NCBI RefSeq assembly: GCF_016805305.1
Contig: NZ_JAERQN010000006.1
Span: 124,001 to 188,000 of the forward strand
Direction: 5' to 3'
DNA from: Falsiroseomonas ponticola
GTDB lineage: Bacteria > Pseudomonadota > Alphaproteobacteria > Acetobacterales > Acetobacteraceae
Length of the DNA: 64,000 nt
Part shown: positions 1 to 8,393 of the stretch, piece after piece
Layout of the letters: every line of letters starts with the position of its first letter
Numbering within the stretch: the first letter of the stretch is position 1
The notes under the pieces: model-generated
The model's input: only the letters and a program-made list of their open reading frames with translations
What the model was told of the DNA's origin: nothing
Databases searched by the model: none
Made by a program: the position numbers and the translations under genes

Positions 1-1
1 G

Positions 2-445
2 GACCTGAACCGCGCCATGCAGCGGGCGCTGCAGATCCGCATCCAACCCAGCGGCGCCACGCTCGGCGCCTGGTACTTCCTCCGCGTGCTGTGGGAGGAG
101 GACAGCCTGACGCAGCGGGAACTCGCGACCCGCATCGGCATGCAGGAACCGACCGCCGTCATCGCCCTGCGGGGGATGGAGGAGGCGGGGTGGATCACCC
201 GGGACCGCAGCAGCGAGGACCGGCGCAAGGTCCATATCCGCCTGACCGATGCCGGGCGCGCGCTGCGGGAGGAATTGCTGCCCCGGGCGCGGGAGGTGAT
301 CGGCGTCGCGACGGAGGGGATGAGCGAGGCGGAGGTCGGCACGCTGATCGCCCTGCTGAAGCGCGCCAAGGCCAATCTCGAACCGCTCCCCGTCAACCAG
401 GCCCCACGCCGAGCCGCCGCGCCGCGGCCGCCACGCAGCGGCTGA
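2..445 (+). CDS. MarR family transcriptional regulator, 5' end cut by window
   Basis: This is a winged-helix DNA-binding regulator of the MarR family. The first in-frame ATG is at 17, but the frame is open to the window edge and the usual N-terminal dimerisation helix is short, so the gene probably starts outside the window. The helix-turn-helix is visible as SLTQRELATRIGMQEPT followed by the wing around the SSEDRRKVHIRLT segment. The C-terminus is rich in Arg, Ala and Pro. Its 3' end overlaps the convergent deoxyribosyltransferase-like gene by 53 bases. The target and ligand cannot be read from the sequence. The family call is secure. Confidence 0.85.
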   Translation, partial: DLNRAMQRALQIRIQPSGATLGAWYFLRVLWEEDSLTQRELATRIGMQEPTAVIALRGMEEAGWITRDRSSEDRRKVHIRLTDAGRALREELLPRAREVIGVATEGMSEAEVGTLIALLKRAKANLEPLPVNQAPRRAAAPRPPRSG

Positions 446-956
446 ATACCACGAGCGAATCGAAGGGCAGGTCGGCTCCGTCCTCCGGCAGCAGGATGGG
501 CAGGCCGCCCGTCTCCACCGCGCCGGGGATCATCAGGTTGTCCGGCAGGCCGAAGCCGCCGACCGTCAGCCCCGGCATGGGGTCCGGCACCGCCGCGACC
601 TGCGCCTGGCTGCGCGCGGCGAACAGCGTCCCGCTGTTGGAATAGGCGAAGATCGGCCGGCGGCGGCCGAGGAACCAGCCGAGCTCCACCAGCGTGCCGG
701 CATCGGCGGAGGCGCCGCGGAAGGGCGTCAGGTTGGCGATGACGATGTCGGCGCGCTCCATCATCGCGATGTCCTTGGCGAAGATGACGCGCCAGGCCTC
801 GGCCTCCGGCATCGCGGCCAGGCTCGCCACATCCTCGTTCAGCGGGGGCAGGGCGGTGATGCCATGGGCGGCGCAGATGGCCGATTTGCGCGCGGCATGG
901 GCCGGGGCATCGGGCAGGAAGACATCGGGGCCGGCGAGGTAGGCGGTGATGGGCAT
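393..956 (-). CDS. Nucleoside 2-deoxyribosyltransferase family protein
   Basis: The protein has 187 residues and opens with ITAYLAGPDVF, the nucleotide-binding start of nucleoside 2-deoxyribosyltransferases. Further family features are DIAMMERADIVIANLTPFRG and a DAGTLVELGW segment that carries the expected nucleophilic Glu. These enzymes swap or hydrolyse bases on deoxynucleosides, and bacterial members often act in purine or pyrimidine salvage. The ATG at 956 is preferred over upstream starts because AGGTGG lies just before it and the conserved fold begins at residue 2. It is divergent from the molybdenum hydroxylase operon and convergent with the MarR gene. A role in base release before ring oxidation is only an inference. 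Confidence 0.75.
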   Translation of the reverse strand: MPITAYLAGPDVFLPDAPAHAARKSAICAAHGITALPPLNEDVASLAAMPEAEAWRVIFAKDIAMMERADIVIANLTPFRGASADAGTLVELGWFLGRRRPIFAYSNSGTLFAARSQAQVAAVPDPMPGLTVGGFGLPDNLMIPGAVETGGLPILLPEDGADLPFDSLVVFSRCVAAAARRLGVGPG

Positions 957-1093
957 GCCCCACCTGACCATGCCGCGCGCAGCCTGGGCAAGAAGGTGGC
1001 AGGGCCGGGGCCCGCCGGGCGCCGCCATCCGGAAAACGCCTCTGGCAGGGGCGGGGCGGCTTCTGGCAGTTTCGCGCCCATGAGGATCATCGA

Positions 1094-1963
1094 TTGAAGC
1101 CGGCGCCCTTCGAGTGGCTGGCGCCGGAGAGCCTGGACGCCGCCCTGGCCCTGAAGGCCACCCATGGCGACGGCGCGCGGTTCATCGCGGGGGGGCAATC
1201 CCTGGTACCCGCCATGAATTTCCGGGTCGCCCAGCCGGCCGTGCTGATCGACCTCGGCCGGGTCGGCGGGCTCGATTCGCTGGAGTGGCAGGCGGATGGG
1301 TCGCTGCGGATCGGGGCGACCACCCGCTACCGGACCATCGAGCGTGATGCGGCGGTGGCGCAGCGCCTGCCCCTGCTGGTGGAGGCGCTGGCCGAGGTGG
1401 CGCATCCGCAGATCCGCACCCGCGGGACGCTCGGCGGCAATCTCTGCCACGCCGATCCGGCCAGCGAGATGCCGGCCGTGATGCTGGCGCTGGGGGGGCG
1501 GATGGAGGTGCGGGGCCCGCGCGGCACGCGGATGGTACCGGCCGCCGAATTCTTCGTGGCCCCGCTGACCACGGCGCTGGCGGAGGATGAGATGCTGGCC
1601 GCGATTGTGGTGCCCCCCCTGCCCGAGGGTGCCGGCACCGCCTTCCTGGAGGTGGCGCGCCGGCGGGGCGACTACGCGATGATGGGGGTCGCGGCGGTGC
1701 TGCGCCGGGACGGCGCCGGGCGCTGCGCCGAAGCGCGGCTCGCCTTCTGCAGCGCGGGGCCGACGCCCATGGCGGCGCCGGGCGCGGCGGCGATGCTGGT
1801 CGGCACCGCGCTGACAGTCGGCGAAATCGCGGCGGCGGCGGAAGCGGCGAAGGCGGAGATCGAGCCCATGGGCAGCGTGCAGGCCTCCCCGGCCTATCAG
1901 CGCCACCTGGCCGGCGTGCTGGCCGCCCGCGCGCTGACCCTGGCGGCGGAGCGCGCGGCATGA
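1094..1963 (+). CDS. Molybdenum hydroxylase FAD-binding subunit (CoxM/XdhB type)
   Basis: This is the medium, FAD-binding subunit of a three-part xanthine dehydrogenase/CO dehydrogenase family enzyme, passing electrons from the iron-sulfur subunit to an acceptor. The FAD motifs are AGGQS at residues 32-36 and TRGTLGGNLCHADPASE near 109-125. The length (289 residues) is normal. The start is TTG at 1094: AGGA sits seven bases upstream, and the nearby ATG at 1080 is in another frame. The next gene overlaps by four bases (ATGA), so all three subunits are co-translated. The substrate is unknown. Confidence 0.9.
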   Translation: MKPAPFEWLAPESLDAALALKATHGDGARFIAGGQSLVPAMNFRVAQPAVLIDLGRVGGLDSLEWQADGSLRIGATTRYRTIERDAAVAQRLPLLVEALAEVAHPQIRTRGTLGGNLCHADPASEMPAVMLALGGRMEVRGPRGTRMVPAAEFFVAPLTTALAEDEMLAAIVVPPLPEGAGTAFLEVARRRGDYAMMGVAAVLRRDGAGRCAEARLAFCSAGPTPMAAPGAAAMLVGTALTVGEIAAAAEAAKAEIEPMGSVQASPAYQRHLAGVLAARALTLAAERAA

Positions 1964-2448
1964 AGGTGCGCGTGACGGTGAATGGCGTGGCCCATGAGCG
2001 GGAGGTCGAGCCGCGCCTGCTGCTCAGCGACTTCCTGCGCCACGAGATCGGGCTGACCGGCACCCATGTCGGCTGCGAGCACGGCGTCTGCGGCGCCTGC
2101 ACCATCCTCTGGGATGGCGAGCCCGCGCGTGCGTGCCTGGCTTTCGCCGTGCAGGCGGAGGGGCATGACATCCGCACGGTGGAAGGTCTGGCGCCGGCGC
2201 CGGGCCAGCTCAACGTGCTGCAGCAGGCCTTCCAGGACAGCCACGCGCTGCAATGCGGCTACTGCACGCCCGGCATCCTGATGACGATGACGGCCTTCCT
2301 GGCGGAGAACCCGAAGCCTACCGAGGATGAGGTGCGCCACGCGCTGTCCGGCAACCTCTGCCGCTGCACGGGGTACCAGCACATCGTCGATGCCGTGCTG
2401 CTCGCTGCGGAGCGGCAAAACGTGACGTCGGCGGAGCGCGGCGCATGA
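1960..2448 (+). CDS. Molybdenum hydroxylase 2Fe-2S subunit (CoxS type)
   Basis: This small subunit carries two 2Fe-2S clusters. The N-terminal plant-type ferredoxin cluster uses Cys39, Cys44, Cys47 and Cys59 (GCEHGVCGACT then C). The C-terminal helical cluster uses Cys99, Cys102, Cys134 and Cys136 (CGYC then CRC). At 162 residues it has the normal length. It relays electrons from the molybdopterin site to FAD. It overlaps both neighbouring subunit genes by four bases. Confidence 0.95.
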   Translation: MKVRVTVNGVAHEREVEPRLLLSDFLRHEIGLTGTHVGCEHGVCGACTILWDGEPARACLAFAVQAEGHDIRTVEGLAPAPGQLNVLQQAFQDSHALQCGYCTPGILMTMTAFLAENPKPTEDEVRHALSGNLCRCTGYQHIVDAVLLAAERQNVTSAERGA

Positions 2449-4781
2449 CGCATGCCTTCGGCAAGCCGCTGACGCGGAACGAGGATCCGCGACTGCTGCG
2501 GGGCGAGGCGCTGTTCGTCGATGACGTCGAGCTGCCCGGCCTGCTGCATGTGGCCTTCCTGCGCAGCCCGCATGCGCATGCGCGGCTGGTCTCCGTCGAT
2601 CTCGGCGCCGCGCGCGCGCGGCGCGGCGTGATCGCGGCCTATGCGGCGGAGGATCTGGGCGACTACTGGAAGCCGGGACCCCTGCTGGTGCCGCCGCCGC
2701 CCGTCCCCGGCATGGTCTTTCACCAGTGCTGCCAGGTGCCGCTGGTGAAGGACAAGGCGCGGCATGTCGGGGAGCCCGTCGCGATGGTGGTGGCCGAGAG
2801 CCGCTACATCGCGGAGGACGCGCTGGCCGACATCGTCGTGGAGTGGGAGGTGCTGGACGCGGTCGGCGATCTCGAGGCCGCGCTGCAGCCGGGCTCACCG
2901 CTGGTGCATGACCATCTCGGCGTCAATGTCGCGGCGCGCGTGCATCAGCATCGCGGCGACTATGCCGCGGCGGCGAAGGCGGCCGCGCTGGTGGTGAAAC
3001 GGCGCTTCACCTATGACCGCGGCGCCTCCATCCCGATGGAGACGCGCGGCGTCGTCGCGCAATGGGACCCTCGCGCGGACCGGCTGACGGTCTGGGACAC
3101 GACACAGGCACCCGTCGTCATCCGGAACGGGCTCGCTGCCATGCTGGGTCTCAGCGAACGCCAGGTGCGCGTGGTGGCACCGAATATCGGCGGCGGCTTC
3201 GGGCCGAAGATGATGATGTTCTACCCCGAGGAAGTGCTGGTGCCCTGGGCGGCCATGCGCCTCGGCCGGCCGGTGAAGTGGGTCGAGGATCGCCTCGAGC
3301 ATTTCTTCGCCACCACGCATGAGCGCAGCCAGATCCATGACGCGGAGATCGCGCTGGATGCGGAAGGGCGCATCCTCGGCGTGAAGGATGTCTTCCTGCA
3401 CGACAATGGTGCCTATGACCCCTATGGGCTGACCTTGCCACTGAACAGCCAATGCACGCTGCTCGGCTGCTACGTCGTCCCGGCCTATGACAGCGTCTTC
3501 ACCGCCGTCTTCACCAACCGCACCCTGGTCACGCCCTATCGCGGCGCGGGGCGCCAGCACGGCGTGTTTGTCATGGAGCGGCTGCTCGATATCGCGGCGC
3601 GCGAACTCGGGCTGGACCGCAACGAGATCAGGCGGCGCAACTTCATCCCGCCCGACGCCTTCCCCTACGACCAGGGCGTGATCTACCAGGATTTCTCCCG
3701 CCTCTCCTACGACAGCGGCAACTACGCGCCGATCCTGGAAAAGGCGCTGGACGCCATCGGCTATGACCGCTTCGTGCAGGAGACGCAGCCGAAGGCGCGC
3801 GCGGAGGGCCGGGCGCTCGGCATCGGCGTCGTCTGCTATGTCGAGGGCACGGGCATCGGCCCCTATGAGGGCGCGAAGATCCAGGTGCAGGGCAGCGGCA
3901 AGGTGAGCCTCGCCACCGGGATCGGTTCGCAGGGCCAGGGCCACGCCACGGCCTTCGCGCAGGTGGTCGCCGAACAACTCGGCGTCGATATCCGCGACGT
4001 GGAGGTCACGACCGGCGACACCGACCAGTTCTATTGGGGGGTCGGCACCTTCGCGAGCCGCGGCGCCGTCGTCGCCGGCAGCGCCACGCATGAAGCCGCG
4101 AAGGTGGTGCGGCAGAAGATCCTGAAGACCGCCGCGCGCCACTTCGAATGCGCGGAGGAGGATCTGGTCCTGGCCGATGGCAAGGTGCATGTCGTCGGCG
4201 TGCCGGATCATTCGATCACGCTCGGCGCGCTGGCGGGCCTGGCGAACCCCATGCGCGGCGCCGTCACCCCGGGTACGGAGCCGGGGCTGGAGGCGACTTC
4301 CTATTTCGGCCCGGCGGGTGGCGCCACGGCCAGCGGCGCCCATGCGATGATCGTGGAGGTCGATCCGCTGACGCTCCGGCCAACCATCCTCGACTACGTG
4401 GTGGTGCATGATTGCGGCACGGTGATCAATCCGCTGATCCTGGCGGGGCAGATCCAGGGCGGCGTCGCGCAGGGCATCGGCAATGCCTTCTTCGAACAGC
4501 TGCATTGGGACGAACAGGGCCAGTTGATGAATGCCAGCCTGGCAGACTACCTGCTGCCGACCGCGCTCGACGTGCCGCGCATGCGCCTCGACCACACCGT
4601 GACGCCCTCGCCGCTCAACCCGCTCGGCGTGAAGGGCGCGGGGGAGGCCGGGGCCATCCCCGTCGGCGCGCTCTTCGCACAGGCGCTGGAGGATGCGCTG
4701 AACCTGCCCGAGAAGGGCATCGAGATTCTCGAAATGCCGCTCAGCCCCTCGCGACTCTGGGAGATCAGCAACGGTGGCTGA
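2445..4781 (+). CDS. Molybdenum hydroxylase molybdopterin-binding subunit (CoxL/XdhA type)
   Basis: This is the 778-residue catalytic subunit, hydroxylating a substrate with water-derived oxygen at a Mo-cytosine-dinucleotide type centre. The conserved N-terminal RNEDPRLLRGEALFVDD, the GGGFGPKM segment and the base-catalyst motif GAGEAG (Glu near 735) are all present. The loop that carries the catalytic Cys in form I CO dehydrogenase reads TPYRGAGRQ here, so this is not a true CO dehydrogenase. The stop overlaps the GTG start of an ABC transporter ATPase gene, coupling oxidation to uptake. The neighbouring ring-opening amidohydrolase makes an N-heterocycle such as uracil a plausible substrate, but this is inferred. 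Confidence 0.92.
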   Translation: MTHAFGKPLTRNEDPRLLRGEALFVDDVELPGLLHVAFLRSPHAHARLVSVDLGAARARRGVIAAYAAEDLGDYWKPGPLLVPPPPVPGMVFHQCCQVPLVKDKARHVGEPVAMVVAESRYIAEDALADIVVEWEVLDAVGDLEAALQPGSPLVHDHLGVNVAARVHQHRGDYAAAAKAAALVVKRRFTYDRGASIPMETRGVVAQWDPRADRLTVWDTTQAPVVIRNGLAAMLGLSERQVRVVAPNIGGGFGPKMMMFYPEEVLVPWAAMRLGRPVKWVEDRLEHFFATTHERSQIHDAEIALDAEGRILGVKDVFLHDNGAYDPYGLTLPLNSQCTLLGCYVVPAYDSVFTAVFTNRTLVTPYRGAGRQHGVFVMERLLDIAARELGLDRNEIRRRNFIPPDAFPYDQGVIYQDFSRLSYDSGNYAPILEKALDAIGYDRFVQETQPKARAEGRALGIGVVCYVEGTGIGPYEGAKIQVQGSGKVSLATGIGSQGQGHATAFAQVVAEQLGVDIRDVEVTTGDTDQFYWGVGTFASRGAVVAGSATHEAAKVVRQKILKTAARHFECAEEDLVLADGKVHVVGVPDHSITLGALAGLANPMRGAVTPGTEPGLEATSYFGPAGGATASGAHAMIVEVDPLTLRPTILDYVVVHDCGTVINPLILAGQIQGGVAQGIGNAFFEQLHWDEQGQLMNASLADYLLPTALDVPRMRLDHTVTPSPLNPLGVKGAGEAGAIPVGALFAQALEDALNLPEKGIEILEMPLSPSRLWEISNGG

Positions 4782-5556
4782 GCCGGCGATCGCCGCGCGG
4801 AACCTGTCCCTGGTGTTCCGCACCAATGACGGGCCGGTCCATGCGCTGTCCGACGTGAACATCGACATCGCGCCGGGCGAGTTCATCTCCCTCATCGGCC
4901 CCTCGGGCTGCGGCAAGACGACGCTGCTGCGCGTCATCGCCGACCTGGAGAAGCCAACCGGGGGCGAGATCCGCGTGAACGGCGTGACGCCGGAGCAGGC
5001 ACGGCTGGCGCGTGACTACGGCTACGTCTTCCAGGCCCCGGCGCTGTTCCCCTGGCGCACCATCGAGGGCAATGTGATGCTGCCGCTGCAGATCATGGGC
5101 CTCTCGAAAGCCGAGCGGCAGGAACGCGCGCGCCAGCAGCTGGCGCTGGTCAACCTGGCGGGCTTCGAGCGGAAATTCCCCTGGCAGCTCTCCGGCGGCA
5201 TGCAGCAGCGCGCCTCCATCGCCCGCGCTTTGGCCTTCGAGCCGAAGCTGCTGCTGATGGACGAGCCCTTCGGCGCGCTGGACGAGATCGTGCGCGACCA
5301 CCTCAACGAACAACTGCTGAAGCTCTGGGCCGCGACGCGGAAGACCGTGGTCTTCGTCACGCATTCCATCCCGGAGGCCGTCTTCCTCTCGACCCGTATC
5401 GTCGTGATGTCGCCTAGGCCGGGGCGGATCACGGATATCGTCGATTGCGACCTCGGCCCCGATCGCCCGCTGGAAATACGGGAAACGCCGGAATTCCTCC
5501 GCATCGCGCAGCGCGTGCGGGAGGGGCTGCGGGCTGGCCATTCCTATGAGGGCTAG
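4774..5556 (+). CDS. NitT/TauT-type ABC transporter ATPase (importer 1)
   Basis: This is a 260-residue ATPase with Walker A GPSGCGKTT near residues 43-51, signature LSGGMQQR near 139-146 and Walker B LLLMDEP near 160-166 followed by FGALDE. It belongs to the SsuB/TauB/ThiZ-like group that drives uptake of small organic compounds. The GTG start at 4774 overlaps the stop of the molybdenum hydroxylase gene by eight bases, and its own end overlaps the first permease gene by eleven bases. The tight coupling suggests the imported compound is the hydroxylase substrate. Confidence 0.92.
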   Translation: MAEPAIAARNLSLVFRTNDGPVHALSDVNIDIAPGEFISLIGPSGCGKTTLLRVIADLEKPTGGEIRVNGVTPEQARLARDYGYVFQAPALFPWRTIEGNVMLPLQIMGLSKAERQERARQQLALVNLAGFERKFPWQLSGGMQQRASIARALAFEPKLLLMDEPFGALDEIVRDHLNEQLLKLWAATRKTVVFVTHSIPEAVFLSTRIVVMSPRPGRITDIVDCDLGPDRPLEIRETPEFLRIAQRVREGLRAGHSYEG

Positions 5557-6412
5557 CATCCTGCCGGTGCTGACGGTTTCCGCCGGCATCGTGGTGCTGT
5601 GGTATTGCGGCGCGGTCTGGCTGAACTGGCAGGTGGTCTGGGACATGCAGGCGCGGGCCGGCAATGCGCCCGACGTCGCCACCATGGTGTCGCTGACGCT
5701 GTCGCATGCGCGCCCGCTGCTGCCCGCGCCGCACCAGGTGCTGGTGGAAACCTGGAACAGCCTGACGGGGCCGCCCATCACCTCGCCCCGCAGCCTGGTG
5801 AACCACGCGATGGTCACGCTCTCCGCCGCGCTGGCGGGGTTCGGGCTGGGTTCGCTGGCGGGAATCCTGCTGGCCGTCGCGATCATCCATGTGCGGGCGC
5901 TGGAACGCAGCCTGATGCCCTGGATCATCGCCTCCCAGGCCGTGCCCGTGCTGGCGCTGGCGCCGATCGTCATCGTGGCGCTGGGCGCGCTCGGCATGAC
6001 GGGGCTGATGCCGAAGGCGATCATCAGCGCCTATCTCTGCTTCTTCCCCGTCGCCATCGGCATGGTGAAGGGGCTGGCGGCGCCGGACGCACTCTCCCGC
6101 GACCTGCTCCGCACCTATTCGGCGACGCCGGCGCAGGTGTTCTGGACGCTGCGCGTGCCGACCTCCCTCCCCTACCTCTTCGCCGGCCTGAAGGTCGCGG
6201 TCGCCGCCGCCGTCGTCGGCGCCATCGTGGCGGAGTTGCCGACCGGCGCGCAGGCGGGGCTGGGCGCGCGGCTGCTGGCGGGGTCGTATTTCGGCCAGAC
6301 CCTGCAGATCTGGTCGGCGCTGACCGTCGCGGCCGTGGTCTCCGCCACGCTGGTCGGCGTGGTCGGCCTGGCGGAGCGGCTGCTGGCGCGGCGCATGGGG
6401 GCGCGGGCATGA
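5546..6412 (+). CDS. NitT/TauT-type ABC transporter permease (importer 1, first)
   Basis: This is a membrane permease of 288 residues with several hydrophobic helices and the BPD_transp_1 (EAA-type) loop around SRDLLRTYSATPAQVFWTLR, which contacts the ATPase. A long loop between the first two helices (residues about 30-70) is unusual for this group. It overlaps the ATPase gene upstream, and the second permease starts within its stop codon, so the importer probably uses a permease heterodimer. Confidence 0.88.
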   Translation: MRASILPVLTVSAGIVVLWYCGAVWLNWQVVWDMQARAGNAPDVATMVSLTLSHARPLLPAPHQVLVETWNSLTGPPITSPRSLVNHAMVTLSAALAGFGLGSLAGILLAVAIIHVRALERSLMPWIIASQAVPVLALAPIVIVALGALGMTGLMPKAIISAYLCFFPVAIGMVKGLAAPDALSRDLLRTYSATPAQVFWTLRVPTSLPYLFAGLKVAVAAAVVGAIVAELPTGAQAGLGARLLAGSYFGQTLQIWSALTVAAVVSATLVGVVGLAERLLARRMGARA

Positions 6413-7332
6413 GGACCGGGCTGCTCGCGGCCGTCGTCGTGCTGGGCTTCGTCCTGGCGATCGCGGGCGTGCATGCGCCGGGCGAGCCGGGCTCCCTGGC
6501 CTGGGCCGGTATCGCCCTCACCGCGGGGCTCGCGGCCTGGCTGGTGAAGCGGCTCGGCGACCAGCCCGGGCAGGGCTGGCAGGCGCTGGCCGCGCCGCTG
6601 GCCTTCGGCGCCACCATCCTCGCGCTGTGGGAGGTGCTGGTGGTGGGGTTCGAGGTGCCGATGGCCCTCATGCCCGCGCCCTCCGCCATCGCCGCGCGGA
6701 TGGCCAGCGGGGCGCATCTGCTCTGGCAGGATTTCGTGCAGACCTTCCTCAAGGCCGTGCTGGCGGGCTACGCGATCGGCTGCGGCGCGGGTTTCCTGAT
6801 GGCGCTGGTGGCGGACCGCGTGCCCTTCCTGCGCCGTGGCCTGCTGCCCATCGGCAACCTGGTGGCGGCGCTGCCCGTGGTCGGCATCGCGCCCATCATG
6901 GTCATGTGGTTCGGCTTCGACTGGCCCTCCAAGGCCGCGGTCGTCGTCGCCATGACCTTCTTCCCCATGCTGGTGAACACGGTGGCGGGCCTGGCCGCCG
7001 CCGGCGCGCTGGAGCGTGACCTGATGCGCAGCTACGCCGCCGGCCACGGCCAGACGCTGATGCGGCTGCGCCTTCCCGCCGCCCTGCCCTTCATCTTCAC
7101 GGCGCTGAAGGTGAACGCGCCGCTGGCGCTGATCGGCGCCATCGTCGCGGAGTTCTTCGGATCCCCCACCACCGGCATGGGCTTCCGCATCACGACGGAG
7201 GCGGCGCGGCTCGCGCTCGACATGGTCTGGGCGGAAATCGTTGTGGCGGCGGTGGTGGGTTCGGCATTCTACGGCGCCATGGCGCTGATCGAGCGGCGGG
7301 TGACCTTCTGGCACCCTTCGGTTCGCGGCTGA
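6409..7332 (+). CDS. NitT/TauT-type ABC transporter permease (importer 1, second)
   Basis: This second permease has 307 residues and starts at the ATG inside the ATGA overlap at 6409. An N-terminal hydrophobic pair precedes the transport domain. The coupling loop is ALERDLMRSYAAGHGQTLMRLR, and the characteristic ALPVVGIAPIMVMWFG segment of SsuC/TauC-type permeases is present. It is followed after 19 bases by the binding-protein gene. Confidence 0.88.
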   Translation: MRTGLLAAVVVLGFVLAIAGVHAPGEPGSLAWAGIALTAGLAAWLVKRLGDQPGQGWQALAAPLAFGATILALWEVLVVGFEVPMALMPAPSAIAARMASGAHLLWQDFVQTFLKAVLAGYAIGCGAGFLMALVADRVPFLRRGLLPIGNLVAALPVVGIAPIMVMWFGFDWPSKAAVVVAMTFFPMLVNTVAGLAAAGALERDLMRSYAAGHGQTLMRLRLPAALPFIFTALKVNAPLALIGAIVAEFFGSPTTGMGFRITTEAARLALDMVWAEIVVAAVVGSAFYGAMALIERRVTFWHPSVRG

Positions 7333-7351
7333 CAAGGAAGGAGAGACAGGG

Positions 7352-8362
7352 ATGGTGATGGAATCGATGCGGCGCGCCGTGCTCGGCGGGCTGGTGGGGC
7401 TCGGGATGCTGGCAGGCGCTGCAAGCGCCCAGGCGCAGGAGCGCGTGAACCTGCAGCTCAAATGGGTCACGCAGGCGCAGTTCGCGGGCTACTATGTCGC
7501 GCAGGCCCGCGGCTTCTACCGTGCCGCCAACCTCGACGTCCGCATCGCGCCGGGCGGGCCGGACATCGCGCCGCCGCAGGTCATCGCGGGCAACCGCGCC
7601 GATGTCATCGTGGAATGGATGCCCGCCGCACTCGCCAGCCGGGAGCGTGGCGTGCCGCTGGTGAACATCGCGCAGCCCTTCAAGCGCTCCGGCATGATGC
7701 TGACCTGCCGGGCGGAGACGGGCATCCGCACCCCCGCCGACCTGCGTGGCAAGACGCTCGGCGTCTGGTTCTCCGGCAACGAGTATCCCTTCCTCGCCTG
7801 GATGTCGCGCCTCGGCTACCCCACCAACGGCACGCCCCAGGGCGTGCGCGTGCTGCGCCAGGGCTTCAACGTGGACCCGCTGCTGCAGCGCCAGGCCGAT
7901 TGCGTCTCCACCATGACCTACAACGAATACTGGCAGGTCATCGATGGCGGCTTCCGCCCGGAACAGCTCCAGGTCTTCCGGTATGAGGAGCAGGGCGTGG
8001 CGACGCTGGAGGATGGGCTCTATGTGCTGGAGAACCGCCTGACGGATGCGGCCTTCGTCGCGCGCATGGCGCGCTTCGTTCGTGCCTCCATGCAGGGTTG
8101 GGACTGGGCGCGGCAGAACCCGGATGCGGCGGCGCAGATCGTGCTGGATAACGATGCCTCCGGCGCGCAGACCATCGCGCATCAGCGCCGCATGATGGGC
8201 GAGATCGGCCGCCTGCTGGATACCGAGGGCGGCGGCCGCCTGGCGCCGGCGGATTACGAGCGCACGGTGCAGACGCTGCTGTCCTCCGGCGGCGATTCGC
8301 CGGTGATCAGCCGCGCGCCCACCAATGCCTGGACGCATGCGGTGGTGGACGCGATCCGCTGA
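7352..8362 (+). CDS. THI5/NMT1-like ABC transporter substrate-binding protein (importer 1)
   Basis: This periplasmic binding protein (336 residues) begins with a Sec signal peptide ending near the AQAQE segment. The mature start, VNLQLKWVTQAQFAGYYVAQ, is typical of the NMT1/THI5-like branch that binds pyrimidines such as thiamine precursors and related ligands. A strong GGAAGGAGAG site precedes the ATG at 7352. It closes the hydroxylase-transporter operon. The family call is firm; a pyrimidine-like ligand is inferred from the sub-branch and from the neighbouring ring-opening amidohydrolase. Confidence 0.88.
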   Translation: MVMESMRRAVLGGLVGLGMLAGAASAQAQERVNLQLKWVTQAQFAGYYVAQARGFYRAANLDVRIAPGGPDIAPPQVIAGNRADVIVEWMPAALASRERGVPLVNIAQPFKRSGMMLTCRAETGIRTPADLRGKTLGVWFSGNEYPFLAWMSRLGYPTNGTPQGVRVLRQGFNVDPLLQRQADCVSTMTYNEYWQVIDGGFRPEQLQVFRYEEQGVATLEDGLYVLENRLTDAAFVARMARFVRASMQGWDWARQNPDAAAQIVLDNDASGAQTIAHQRRMMGEIGRLLDTEGGGRLAPADYERTVQTLLSSGGDSPVISRAPTNAWTHAVVDAIR

Positions 8363-8369
8363 GCATCAC

Positions 8370-8393
8370 GGGGGCCGCTGACCGGCGGCCCCC
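8370..8393. terminator. Hairpin between convergent genes
   Basis: A perfect nine-base-pair stem (GGGGGCCGC with GCGGCCCCC) and six-base loop sits between the binding-protein gene and the convergent amidohydrolase gene, touching the stop codon of the latter. The following bases are only weakly T-rich on either strand, so it may end transcription in both directions but is not a textbook intrinsic terminator. Confidence 0.5.

Noticed and set aside
2445..4781. Calling the Mo enzyme a carbon monoxide dehydrogenase
   Set aside because: The active-site loop of form I CO dehydrogenase with its Cys is not present (TPYRGAGRQ instead), and the context is heterocycle catabolism.
2895..4937. 680-codon open frame on the minus strand opposite the Mo hydroxylase gene
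   Set aside because: It is an antisense shadow rich in Arg, His and Asp with no domain; the plus-strand gene has full family motifs.
5599..6408. Long open frame running through the first permease gene and joined to the second permease
   Set aside because: The first 270 codons are an out-of-frame Arg/Gly/Ala-rich shadow of the first permease; the real second permease starts at the ATG at 6409 in an ATGA overlap.
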